A stretch of DNA of 64,000 nucleotides. Source: Nautilia profundicola AmH. Lineage in GTDB: Bacteria; Campylobacterota; Campylobacteria; Campylobacterales; Nautiliaceae. The stretch is from positions 204,501 to 268,500 of the forward strand of contig NC_012115.1 in NCBI RefSeq assembly GCF_000021725.1, written 5' to 3'. How positions within the stretch are numbered: the stretch's first letter is position 1; the number at the start of each line of letters is the position of its first letter. This document shows positions 27,466 through 36,129 of this stretch, in pieces. A program made the position numbers and the translations under genes. Below the pieces are notes generated by a model that saw only the letters and a list, made by a program, of their open reading frames with translations, had not been told where the DNA came from and did not search any database.

Positions 27466-28730
27466 ATTACTTCCCCCTTTAGAGTATGTTTGTTGGCTTC
27501 GGTTATTTTAACATCGACAATTTCGCCTAAGTATTTATTTGTTTCGGGTATTTTTACTGTGAAAAAATTATCACTTTTACCGCTTCCAGGTTCATCAATC
27601 AGTACTTTGTAAATTTTTCCAATCTGGTTTTTTGCAATTTCATCCAATATTTCGCCGTGTCTTGATTGAAGTCTGTATAATCTTTCTTTTGCAATATTTT
27701 TATCCACTTGGTTTGGCATTTCTGCAGCTTCGGTAAGAGGTCTCGGGGAATATACGAAGCTGAAAATCTGTTCGAACCTTACTTTTTCAAGCACATCCAT
27801 AGTGTGTTCGAAATCTTCTTCGCTTTCACCCGGAAAGCCTACGATAATATCCGTCGTAATGCTGACATCCGGAATCTGTCTTATAATTTCACATCTGTTT
27901 AAAAACCATTCTTTTGTATATCCTCTTCTCATGGCTTTAAGTATTTCGCTACTTCCGCTTTGAAGAGGAAAATGAATATGTTTGCAAATTTTAGGGTTGT
28001 TTGCGAATTCATCTAAAAATCTGTCGTCGGCATGAAGCGGGTGAGGTGAAGTGAATCTTATTCTTTCTATTCCGTCAATTTTACTGACTTCTTTTAAAAG
28101 ATCCGTAAAATCAACCTTAGGGTGTTCAACACTGAATCTTTTTCCGTAATTGTTTACGTTTTGTCCAAGAAGAGTTATCTCTTTTACGCCTTCTTTTGCT
28201 AATTTTTCAATTTGTTTAATTATTAAATCCATTGGAATTGAAAGTTCTTTTCCTCTTGTTTTCGGAACTATGCAGAATGAGCATTTTTTATCGCATCCCA
28301 CCATAATGTTTACGAAATCTTTATAAGGGTTTTTTCTTGTATTTTTAAAAATATATGTGGTGTCGTCATAATTAATATCTGTAATCACAGCTTTAGGGGT
28401 GTTTAACGCTTCTTTTATGCGGCTTACGTTTCTTGCTCCCAAAACAAAACTGACAAAAGGTGCCCTTTTTATAATTTCCTTACCCATATGGCTGGCGGTG
28501 CAACCGCACACGCCGAATTTCGCATTCGGGTTTTTCTTTTTAAGAGCACCGAGTTCGGAAAAAAGTTTTTGAACCGGTTTTTCTCTTACTGAGCATGTAT
28601 TAAGGAGTATTAGTTCCGCATCTTCGGGGTTTTGTGTAGTTTCATATTCATCTGAAAGTTCCGCAATAATATGTTCGGAGTCTTTAACGTTCATCTGACA
28701 TCCGAACGTTTCGATATAGAGTTTTTTCAA
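27462..28730 (-). CDS. miaB: tRNA-2-methylthio-N6-dimethylallyladenosine synthase MiaB
   Basis: Radical-SAM methylthiotransferase modifying i6A37, 422 residues. N-terminal UPF0004 domain with three cluster cysteines ([21 protein letters not shown]), radical-SAM CxxxCxxC as [11 protein letters not shown], and C-terminal TRAM domain starting about residue 360. Located between an HP0268-family gene (8 nt gap) and a membrane protein, the HP0268-miaB pairing being also that of Helicobacter. Confidence 0.95.
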   Translation of the reverse strand: MKKLYIETFGCQMNVKDSEHIIAELSDEYETTQNPEDAELILLNTCSVREKPVQKLFSELGALKKKNPNAKFGVCGCTASHMGKEIIKRAPFVSFVLGARNVSRIKEALNTPKAVITDINYDDTTYIFKNTRKNPYKDFVNIMVGCDKKCSFCIVPKTRGKELSIPMDLIIKQIEKLAKEGVKEITLLGQNVNNYGKRFSVEHPKVDFTDLLKEVSKIDGIERIRFTSPHPLHADDRFLDEFANNPKICKHIHFPLQSGSSEILKAMRRGYTKEWFLNRCEIIRQIPDVSITTDIIVGFPGESEEDFEHTMDVLEKVRFEQIFSFVYSPRPLTEAAEMPNQVDKNIAKERLYRLQSRHGEILDEIAKNQIGKIYKVLIDEPGSGKSDNFFTVKIPETNKYLGEIVDVKITEANKHTLKGEVI

Positions 28731-28738
28731 GTTTGGCC

Positions 28739-28969
28739 TTAAATTATGTGAAGTTCATACATGTAAGCGCCTTCATCAAGGCCGAATTTCACTTCTCTGA
28801 AATATACAGAGTATCCGTCGTTTTCAAGTTTGTCTATTAGATCTTTAAGATCTTTGTATGATGTGTCTTTATGAAAATAAAAAAATGAATTAGGTTTAAT
28901 CTCTTTTAAAAACTCTTCGTATGTTTTTTCTATGATGTTGTTATCAGTGCTGATAAGTTTTAACGTCAT
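28739..28969 (-). CDS. HP0268-family protein
   Basis: 76-residue protein whose [15 protein letters not shown] and C-terminal YELHII match the small HP0268 family, for which nuclease activity has been described in Helicobacter pylori. The neighbour miaB is the same as there. SD AAAAGGATTAC precedes the ATG. Role in the cell is unclear. Confidence 0.72.
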   Translation of the reverse strand: MTLKLISTDNNIIEKTYEEFLKEIKPNSFFYFHKDTSYKDLKDLIDKLENDGYSVYFREVKFGLDEGAYMYELHII

Positions 28970-29012
28970 TGTAATCCTTTTATTATTATTTTAGCAAAAA
29001 TTTTTGTAAAAT

Positions 29013-29121
29013 TATAACTAAAAAAGTGGGTAGTATGTAGTGAGTCAGTTAGTTGTTGTTGTTAAATATTTTTTAACTGTTTAAAACCCACTGCCGAATA
29101 CAAACTAAAAAAAGGAAAATC
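29013..29121 (+). promoter_or_regulatory. nusA promoter and structured leader
   Basis: TATAAC at 29013-29018 may be the -10, giving a start near 29025. The leader would begin with AGTGGGT (29025-29031), which pairs exactly with ACCCACT (29086-29092). Inside are CAGTTA (29046-29051)/TAACTG (29074-29079) and the competing GTTAAA (29061-29066)/TTTAAC (29072-29077). The SD AAAAGGAAAA follows the outer stem. Heptamer-like repetition is also visible in 29025-29058. Whether this controls nusA is unknown. Confidence 0.4.
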
Positions 29122-30195
29122 GTGGAAAAAGTATTGGATTTATTATCATTAGTGGCTAATGAAAAAGGGCTCGATTTTGATGAAGTAAAAGAAGCGTTTA
29201 AACGCTCAATCATAAAAACCGCAAAAAAGGTTTTAGGAGATATCGACGTAGAAGTTGATATTGAAAACGGAGAGCTTAAAATTTATCAGATTTTTGAAGT
29301 GAGAAACGACGATGTTGCACTCGAAGAGCCTGAGAAATATTTTTATCTTGACGAAGCGAGGGAGTTTGATCCTAATGCCCAAATCGGTGACAAATTAAAA
29401 GTAGAGCTTGATTTGGGTAAACTCGGAAGAAGCGGGGCAATGGCTCTTCAAAGAGAATTTGAGAGAGAAATCACCAGACTTCTTGAAAACGAAATTTACA
29501 GAAAGCTTATCTCAAAACTAAATACGATAGTAAGCGGTGAGGTTGTAAAAGTAGATTCTGAAGAAAACACTTGGGTAGAACTTGAAGGTGTTAAAGGTGT
29601 TCTTCCTATGAGAAACAGAATCAAAGGTGAAAAATTCGAAGTCGGTGATGTAATGAAAGCTCTTTTAAAATATGTTCATTTTGATACAAATAGAGGTATT
29701 ACAATAGAGCTTAGCAGAACAAACCCTAAATTTTTAGAAAAACTTATAGAATCTGCGGTGCCGGAAGTTAGAGACGGGATTATAAAAATACATACGAGTG
29801 CAAGAATTCCGGGCGTAAGAAGCAAAGTTGCCGTAAGCTCTCTAAATCCGAAAGTAGAACCGATCGGAACAATAATAGGTAAAAACGGAGTAAGAATCAA
29901 TTCTGTTTCAAACGAACTTAACGGAGAAAATATAGACGTAATCGAATATTCTCCAAAGCCTGAAATTTTTATAGCACGTGCGCTTTCTCCGGCAATCGTT
30001 AAAAACGTACAGGTTGATGAGGACAAAGCTTTGGCGGTTGTAGAGGTTGATCCGGATCAAAAAGCGAAAGCAATCGGTAAAAACGGTATAAACATTACAC
30101 TTGCGGGTATGCTTACAAAATACAAAATCGAACTAAAAGACGCTGAAGAAAAATCAAAAGATACAAGTAAATTAGAAAACTTGTTTAAAATATAA
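29122..30195 (+). CDS. nusA: Transcription elongation/termination factor NusA
   Basis: 357 residues. N-terminal RNA-polymerase-binding domain, S1 domain (LISKLNTIVSGEVVKVDSEENT region, about 125-195), then two KH modules with GTIIGKNGVRINSVSNEL and KAIGKNGINITLAG. The C-terminal acidic repeats of E. coli NusA are absent, as usual in this phylum. Start is GTG at 29122 after AAAAAGGAAAATC; no upstream ATG is in frame. Confidence 0.95.
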   Translation: MEKVLDLLSLVANEKGLDFDEVKEAFKRSIIKTAKKVLGDIDVEVDIENGELKIYQIFEVRNDDVALEEPEKYFYLDEAREFDPNAQIGDKLKVELDLGKLGRSGAMALQREFEREITRLLENEIYRKLISKLNTIVSGEVVKVDSEENTWVELEGVKGVLPMRNRIKGEKFEVGDVMKALLKYVHFDTNRGITIELSRTNPKFLEKLIESAVPEVRDGIIKIHTSARIPGVRSKVAVSSLNPKVEPIGTIIGKNGVRINSVSNELNGENIDVIEYSPKPEIFIARALSPAIVKNVQVDEDKALAVVEVDPDQKAKAIGKNGINITLAGMLTKYKIELKDAEEKSKDTSKLENLFKI

Positions 30196-30203
30196 GGAAA
30201 TTA

Positions 30204-31160
30204 ATGCGTTATTTTTATGTTTCTTTTATAATTGCCGCAATAGGCTTGATTCTTTCTTTTTTTATCGATGGTTGGAGTGCGGTTTATTTAACTTCTATTT
30301 TAGCTATATTAGAAGTTTCCCTATCTTTTGATAATGCTGTAGTTAATGCCAAAATTTTAAAAGATATGGATAAAATTTGGGAGAAGAGATTTCTTACTTG
30401 GGGAATGGTGATAGCTGTTTTCGGTATGAGGTTTATATTTCCTATACTGATTGTTGCTGTTGCGGCAAATTTAGGAGTTGTAGAAACTTTAAATATCGCT
30501 ATTAACCATCCTGAACAGTATCATGAGGTATTATTAAAAAGCGAAAATCTGATTTATGCATTTGGGGGAGCTTTTTTATGGCTTGTGTTTACCGACTTTT
30601 TATTTGAACATAAAGAGATCAGATGGATCAAACCTGTTGAAAGATATGCCGAAAAATTAGGACGTGTGAACAATATTTCGTTAATCGTAGCTACAGTTAT
30701 AGGAATAATAGTTATTTATGATTCAAAATCGTATGAAATTGGAATCGCCTATCTTTTAGGAATGCTTACGTATTCTCTTCTTAACGGTATTAATGAAGCT
30801 TTTGCGGTTGAAGGTGCTAAAAACGGACTGATGGGCTTTTTATACCTTGAAATATTAGACGCAAGTTTCAGTTTTGACGGCGTAATAGGAGCGTTTGCAA
30901 TTACAGGGAATATCTTTATTATTATGATAGGTCTCGGAATAGGTGCGATGTTTGTAAGAAGCCTTACAATCTGGATGGTTGAAAAAGGTGTGCTAAGCGA
31001 ATATAAGTACCTTGAGCACGGAGCCCATTATGCAATAGGGGTACTTGCCGTTATTATGCTTTTGAAAATATTTATGCATATAGGGGAAGTTTTAACCGGT
31101 ACGATAGGTTTGGGATTATTGGCGATAGCTTTTTTACATTCAAAATATGAAAATCAGTAA
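30204..31160 (+). CDS. DUF475/TerC-superfamily integral membrane protein
   Basis: 318-residue multi-pass protein with about nine hydrophobic segments. Two acidic membrane motifs typical of the TerC/YkoY/DUF475 superfamily are seen: AILEVSLSFDNAVVNAKIL and LEILDASFSFDGVIGAFAIT. Related TerC proteins export manganese or other metal ions; direct function of DUF475 members is not established. It lies 8 nt after nusA and ends converging with murB, overlapping it by 7 nt. Confidence 0.78.
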   Translation: MRYFYVSFIIAAIGLILSFFIDGWSAVYLTSILAILEVSLSFDNAVVNAKILKDMDKIWEKRFLTWGMVIAVFGMRFIFPILIVAVAANLGVVETLNIAINHPEQYHEVLLKSENLIYAFGGAFLWLVFTDFLFEHKEIRWIKPVERYAEKLGRVNNISLIVATVIGIIVIYDSKSYEIGIAYLLGMLTYSLLNGINEAFAVEGAKNGLMGFLYLEILDASFSFDGVIGAFAITGNIFIIMIGLGIGAMFVRSLTIWMVEKGVLSEYKYLEHGAHYAIGVLAVIMLLKIFMHIGEVLTGTIGLGLLAIAFLHSKYENQ

Positions 31161-31927
31161 ATTATTTTTATTTCTTCTTGTAAGTTTATTCCAAAGTTTT
31201 CATAAACTCTTTTTTTTGCCTCTTTTATTAAACAAATCATATCATCAAATGTACCTTCTCCGATATTCACAAAAAAATTTGCATGTATTTCACTTACTTT
31301 CATACCACCTTTAATCATGCCTTTCATACCTACTGCTTCTATAAGTCTTCCTGCATAATCATTTTGTGGGTTTTTAAACACACTCCCTAAACTTGGATCT
31401 TTCGGCTGATTTTGTCTAAGTTTTTTCAGTTTAAGATCAAGTTCAAAATCAAAGCCTTCTTTAAGTTCGAAAACAGCTTCAAAAATCGGTTCATTTATAT
31501 CGGAATATCTGTAATTAAATTCGAACTCTTTTTTTTCTTTTAATCCGTTTAGGGTTTTAAGAGCTAAAAGTCTGTTTGAAATTTCGTATTCTTTCACACC
31601 TGCATTCATTTTAACACTTCCGCCGATCGTTCCGGGCAGTTTGCTTAAAAACTCGAAACCACCGATATTATTTTTTTTGCAGAAATTATAAAATACTTGG
31701 TTGTTTGTTTTAGCCCCTACGTACAAATAACCGTTTTTTATTTCTATAAATTTATATTTGTCGTCCAAAACACCCAGATTGTCTGCATTCGGTGAGATGA
31801 GGGTGTTTGTGGCGCGGCCTATTAAAAATTCACCGTCGTAATTATTTTCATTTATCAGTTTTACTGAAGTTTTGGGACCGATTTTTATACTTGAGAGTTT
31901 TGAGAGGTCTATTGTTTTATATCCCAT
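31154..31927 (-). CDS. murB: UDP-N-acetylenolpyruvoylglucosamine reductase
   Basis: FAD enzyme of peptidoglycan synthesis, 257 residues, the short type III MurB of Campylobacterota. LIGRATNTLI (FAD), FLSKLPGTIGGSVKMNAG, RYSDINEP and the PKDPSLGSVFKNP loop with catalytic Ser are visible; EIHANFFVN near the end. Directly downstream of fliQ (3 nt apart), as in Helicobacter and Campylobacter. Confidence 0.93.
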   Translation of the reverse strand: MGYKTIDLSKLSSIKIGPKTSVKLINENNYDGEFLIGRATNTLISPNADNLGVLDDKYKFIEIKNGYLYVGAKTNNQVFYNFCKKNNIGGFEFLSKLPGTIGGSVKMNAGVKEYEISNRLLALKTLNGLKEKKEFEFNYRYSDINEPIFEAVFELKEGFDFELDLKLKKLRQNQPKDPSLGSVFKNPQNDYAGRLIEAVGMKGMIKGGMKVSEIHANFFVNIGEGTFDDMICLIKEAKKRVYENFGINLQEEIKIIY

Positions 31928-31930
31928 TTT

Positions 31931-32197
31931 TTATCTTAAAAATGTAGGTATCAGTTTAAAAACGTAAGTGGTAAAATCTATCATTTCATTTAACATCCAA
32001 GGCATTGTGAAAATTAAAATTACCGCAATGGCCAGAATTTTAGGTACGAAACTGAGTGTCATTTCATTAATTTGTGTTGTGGCCTGGAAAATTGAAATTA
32101 AAAGCCCCACTATCATACCCACAAGAAGTGCCGGAAGTGCAAGTAATAAGGCTAATTTTAACGTTTGAACCGCAAGTGCGATTATTTCAGATTGCAA
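31931..32197 (-). CDS. fliQ: Flagellar export apparatus protein FliQ
   Basis: 88-residue two-helix protein of the flagellar type III export gate (FliPQR). LKLALLLALPALLVGMIVGL and a second helix are typical, and the motif ISIFQATTQINEMTLSFVPKI is diagnostic. Start is TTG at 32197 with SD AGGAG; it overlaps the MazF-like gene by 11 nt, so its translation is likely coupled. Confidence 0.93.
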   Translation of the reverse strand: MQSEIIALAVQTLKLALLLALPALLVGMIVGLLISIFQATTQINEMTLSFVPKILAIAVILIFTMPWMLNEMIDFTTYVFKLIPTFLR

Positions 32198-32663
32198 TAT
32201 TTACTCCTAATACTTTCATAACGGCTTCATCAACCTTTTTCATTTCGTTTTCGGTTAATTTGGTAACAAGCCCTTTTGAAAAAATTATTTTCCCTGTTGA
32301 TATTATACCAATTGCAGTAGCGACTATTTCACTGTCTTTACTCATTAAATCTCTTTTTTTAATAAAAATTCTATAATCACCTCCTAAAATTTGTCCCGAA
32401 AGAGGCAACACTACTACGGTATGATATATATCTTCAGTACAAGCTTTATTTAAATAATCGTTTTGGTATATTAAAAAAGGTCTGGTTTTAGCACTATTTG
32501 TAAGTTTGGCGAAATAAATTTCACCCCTTTTAAATTCAGGGACTTTTTCACCTTTAAACTCACCTTCAAAAAATTCGGTATAACTTGCTCTTTGTGTTCT
32601 TGGTTTGCATTTAAGACTTAATTCATTTCTTTTAAGCCATTCTACAAAATTTTCGTGTTTCAT
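32187..32663 (-). CDS. PemK/MazF-like protein without adjacent antitoxin
   Basis: 158 residues. The segment from KRGEIYFAKLTNSAKTRPFL (about 46-65) through VVVLPLSGQ and ending with EIVATAIGIISTGKIIFSKG and EMKKVDEAVMKVLG follows the MazF/PemK fold: RGEI start, R-P pair, small-residue PLS after the third strand (Thr in E. coli MazF), and the C-terminal helix. An N-terminal extension of about 38 residues is not part of the fold. No antitoxin gene lies next to it; upstream is mqnD (16 nt gap) and downstream fliQ (11 nt overlap). Ribonuclease activity is inference. Confidence 0.6.
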   Translation of the reverse strand: MKHENFVEWLKRNELSLKCKPRTQRASYTEFFEGEFKGEKVPEFKRGEIYFAKLTNSAKTRPFLIYQNDYLNKACTEDIYHTVVVLPLSGQILGGDYRIFIKKRDLMSKDSEIVATAIGIISTGKIIFSKGLVTKLTENEMKKVDEAVMKVLGVNIAI

Positions 32664-32679
32664 CTTTATATCCGTAAAA

Positions 32680-33573
32680 TTAGCTTTTCATTCTCAATTC
32701 TTTATATCTTTTCGGAATCATATATTCCCTTATATCTTTCATAGTAGGAAGTAGTCCCGCTTTATTACCTATTTCATATAATTTATTTATTGCGTTTATC
32801 TGCTCATCGTCAAGGGTGATTGATTTATCATTAGCATAAAGAGAAAGATATTTGTCGAGAACCTTATCGTTAACTCTTACAAGATTTCTTTCCATAAGCA
32901 TTTTTGCAAGTAAACTTTTGTGTTTATTAGCAATATCTACGGCTTTAGTTAATATTTCTTCTATTTCTATAGCATCCAATAAAGGTATGGAGCGTCTTAT
33001 TGCCATTCCACCAAGCGGCAAAGGGATTTCTCCTGCAAGTTCACACCACACGTCCCATAATTCTTTTTCGACTTCAAGTCTTTCGTCATATGTTAAAATA
33101 CTTTCATGAATTAACAGCCCGGCGTCAACTTCACCGTTTAATACGGCATCTTCTATTTCAAGAAAATTTTTATAAACTATTCTTGCTTTAGGATAAGCTA
33201 TTTTAAAAATAAGAGCATTTGTAGTATATTCTCCGCTTAAAGCCACTTTGAAATTCGGTTTAAGTTTTTTGTCTTTTAATTTCACTAATTTCGGGCCGTA
33301 ACCGTAGCCGAAACTAATTGCTGTCCTAAGCAGGGCATATTCATCCTTAATAAAAGGATACGCTCCGAAACTGATGGCACTTACGTCATAAATGTTTTTA
33401 ATTGTTTTTTGGTTTAGTGTTTCTATATCTTCTGCAATATTTTTAAAATTGTATTTCTTTTTTTGTTTTGAGTTTGGTAAACCGTTTCCATTTGTAACCC
33501 AACCGAATTTGATAGCATAATACATAAATATATCATCGGCGTCGGGAGAGTGTGCAATAGTGAAATCTTTCAT
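32680..33573 (-). CDS. mqnD: 1,4-dihydroxy-6-naphthoate synthase MqnD
   Basis: Futalosine-pathway menaquinone enzyme, 297 residues with a periplasmic-binding-protein-like fold. Conserved HSPDADDIFMYYA at the start, SFGYGYGPKLVKL, GEVDAGLLIHESILTY and PLPLGGMAIRRSI match the MqnD family. The extra N-terminal helix is normal in Campylobacterota. It appears to begin the mqnD - MazF-like - fliQ - murB operon. Confidence 0.88.
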   Translation of the reverse strand: MKDFTIAHSPDADDIFMYYAIKFGWVTNGNGLPNSKQKKKYNFKNIAEDIETLNQKTIKNIYDVSAISFGAYPFIKDEYALLRTAISFGYGYGPKLVKLKDKKLKPNFKVALSGEYTTNALIFKIAYPKARIVYKNFLEIEDAVLNGEVDAGLLIHESILTYDERLEVEKELWDVWCELAGEIPLPLGGMAIRRSIPLLDAIEIEEILTKAVDIANKHKSLLAKMLMERNLVRVNDKVLDKYLSLYANDKSITLDDEQINAINKLYEIGNKAGLLPTMKDIREYMIPKRYKELRMKS

Positions 33574-33687
33574 AAATTTTACACCTTTTTTTGAAAATTA
33601 TAACATATTAGAGGGTTTTGTTTGTTTGAGCGTATTATTTAACATAAATATAGTATAATTTATCTTACTCGAATGAAAGGATGATGA

Positions 33688-36051
33688 GTGAGAGGGGCGG
33701 AATTATTTAAAAAAAAGATAATAAAGATAAACTTTTTTTCTATTTTTTCAGTTATTATACTTTTCGCTATTTTGAGTTTTAGTATTGTTTATTTAATTGT
33801 CCAGGCTTCTTTGCAAAGAGATATAGAATATACTAAAAACGAATATATTAACACTAAAAAAACAATAATTAAAAATCAAGTAGACAATTTAATAAATTAT
33901 ATTAATGAAATATCCATTAGAGAAAACCAAAAATATTTATATAAACTACAAGAAAGCGTATCGTTTCTAACAAATATATTAAAAAAAGAATCTCCAAAGA
34001 ATTTTGAGTATATTTTAAAGCAGTTTGCCAAGAAACATCCGGAATTTATTGTTGCTATGAGTGATTTGGACGGTAATAAAATATATGCCAATTTTAAAGA
34101 ATATAATAAAACTAAAAGAAAACAGTTTATTAACGAAATGCAAAAAGGTCTTATAAAAAGTGACAATTATTTTACATTCAAGACATCAAAAGGGCTTTTG
34201 TATATTACCGGAACTATATTTACGAATAAAAACAACAATAAGCAATATTTTGTTACAAACGCAATCTTAAAATCAGCCATCGACAACAGTATCAAAAGAG
34301 CTGTTATTAATATGGTGGATAATGCAAGATTTGTATTCAATAACGGATATGTGGCTATTATAGAGATAATAAATATTGATAAAGACCTGGGTAAGTTCGT
34401 TGCTATGCCGATAAGACCTGACTGGGAAGGAAAATATATTAATGAATTGATAAAAAATCCCGTTCAACTTAAACATATTCGAAAATGTTTAATGATGTTG
34501 CGTGAAAAAGGAGAAGGTTTTTTTGATTGTTTTAACGAAAATCTAAATACTCAGTTTGATAAAAAAATCTCATTTTTAAAATATTATGAACCTTTTAACT
34601 GGGCGTTAATAGGGAATATATATATCAATGAAGTGAATAATTTAATAGCTAAAAAACAAAAGCAGATAAAAAAAGAGCTTCAAAGTATTTTCTTTTTATA
34701 TATTGTTATTTCATTAGTATTTTTGGTGATAGTTTATTTTCTTACAAAATATGAAAACAATCTTCTATCCAGTATTATTGATAAATACGAAAATAAAATA
34801 CAAGCAAAAAATAAAAAACTTCAAACGTTAAATGATAATCTGCAAAAAGAGGTTGACAGAAAAACCAATGAGCTTATACAGCATTTTTTAGTGGATCCTT
34901 TAACAGGATTGCCTAATAGGGAAAAACTGATTTCTGACATGAAAAACTATAAATATGTAGCAATTTTAAATATTGATTATTTTAAAGAAATAAATGATTT
35001 TTATGGTATGGATATTGGTGACGATGTATTAAAAACAGTGTCGAGTATTTTAAGTGAAATATCTGATACGTATAAACTGCCGGCCGATGAATTTGCTTTT
35101 GTAGAAAACGATATTGAAATGTTAGAAGAAAAAGTAAAAAAAGCGATTAAAAAAATAGAGTCACATAAACTAATCGTTGATGACGGAAGCGAAGTGGAAA
35201 TATCTATAAGCGCGGGAATAGGGAAAAATTTAATTGAAGCAGAAATGGCATTGAAACTTGTAAAAAGCGATAAAACCATCAAAATGGCTGTTTATAACGA
35301 TAACTTACCTATAGTTAAAGAATTTGAAAATAATATAAAATGGAAAAACATCTTAAAAAAAGTTATAAAAGAAAAAAGAGTTATTCCTTATATACATCCG
35401 ATAGTAAACAGCGATACTTTTGAAATAAAAAAATATGAATGTTTAATGAGAATCGAACATGAAGGAAAAATTTACACTCCAGAAAATTTCCTTGAAATAT
35501 CTAAAAAAACCGGACAATATTTTGATTTACAAAAAATAATGATTGAAAAATGTTTTGAAAAATTTTCAAAGCTTGATTATAAGTTTTCTATAAACCTTTC
35601 AGCTTTTGAACTTTCAAACGAACAGTTTAGAAAATTTTTAATAGATAAAATAGATGAATACAATATAGCTGAAAAACTTATAATAGAAATTTTAGAAGAC
35701 GAAGAGCTGCATAATGAAGAACTTATGGGATATTTAATATTCTTACACAATTTAGATGTGCAATTTGCAATTGATGATTTCGGAAGCGGACATAGTAATC
35801 TTGCTTATCTTGTTACGAAACTACCTGTTTCTATACTTAAAATTGACGGCAGTTTAATTAGAAATATTGAAAACAATGCCAATAATTACAAACTTGTAAA
35901 AGCGTTGACAAATATGGCTAAAATTTTTAATTTGTCAGTTGTTGCGGAATACGTTGAAAATGAGAAAATTGCTGAAATGTTAAAAGAATTAGGTATTGAA
36001 TATCTCCAAGGATACTTTTTTAGTAAACCTATCAATTTGAATGAATTATAA
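33688..36051 (+). CDS. Cache-GGDEF-EAL transmembrane protein, degenerate GGDEF
   Basis: 787 residues. TM1 about 15-35, a periplasmic sensor of about 270 residues with Cache-like features (VAMSDLDGNKIYANFKEY, WALIGNIYINEVNNLI), TM2 about 333-352, coiled-coil linker, GGDEF about 395-540, EAL about 550-785. GGDEF signature is KLPADEFAFV, so cyclase activity is doubtful. EAL keeps YECLMRI (ECL), NLSAFEL, IEILEDEELH, AIDDFGSGHSN and ILKIDGSLI. Start is GTG at 33688 with SD GAAAGG; a stop lies immediately upstream in frame. Confidence 0.85.
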   Translation: MRGAELFKKKIIKINFFSIFSVIILFAILSFSIVYLIVQASLQRDIEYTKNEYINTKKTIIKNQVDNLINYINEISIRENQKYLYKLQESVSFLTNILKKESPKNFEYILKQFAKKHPEFIVAMSDLDGNKIYANFKEYNKTKRKQFINEMQKGLIKSDNYFTFKTSKGLLYITGTIFTNKNNNKQYFVTNAILKSAIDNSIKRAVINMVDNARFVFNNGYVAIIEIINIDKDLGKFVAMPIRPDWEGKYINELIKNPVQLKHIRKCLMMLREKGEGFFDCFNENLNTQFDKKISFLKYYEPFNWALIGNIYINEVNNLIAKKQKQIKKELQSIFFLYIVISLVFLVIVYFLTKYENNLLSSIIDKYENKIQAKNKKLQTLNDNLQKEVDRKTNELIQHFLVDPLTGLPNREKLISDMKNYKYVAILNIDYFKEINDFYGMDIGDDVLKTVSSILSEISDTYKLPADEFAFVENDIEMLEEKVKKAIKKIESHKLIVDDGSEVEISISAGIGKNLIEAEMALKLVKSDKTIKMAVYNDNLPIVKEFENNIKWKNILKKVIKEKRVIPYIHPIVNSDTFEIKKYECLMRIEHEGKIYTPENFLEISKKTGQYFDLQKIMIEKCFEKFSKLDYKFSINLSAFELSNEQFRKFLIDKIDEYNIAEKLIIEILEDEELHNEELMGYLIFLHNLDVQFAIDDFGSGHSNLAYLVTKLPVSILKIDGSLIRNIENNANNYKLVKALTNMAKIFNLSVVAEYVENEKIAEMLKELGIEYLQGYFFSKPINLNEL

Positions 36052-36096
36052 CTTTTTCTGTCATTTTTAATTAAAAAAATATTGTCTTACATTTGA

Positions 36097-36102
36097 TATA
36101 AT
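36097..36102 (+). promoter_or_regulatory. Candidate recA promoter -10
   Basis: TATAAT 27 nt before the recA start, preceded by a TTTGA stretch. No LexA-box-like palindrome was seen around it. Confidence 0.45.
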
Positions 36103-36129
36103 TACATAATATTTACAAAAAGGATTTAT

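Noticed and set aside
30204-31160. DUF475 protein as a tellurite-resistance TerC
   Set aside because: The acidic membrane motifs show only superfamily membership; no ter genes are adjacent, so a resistance function is not supported.
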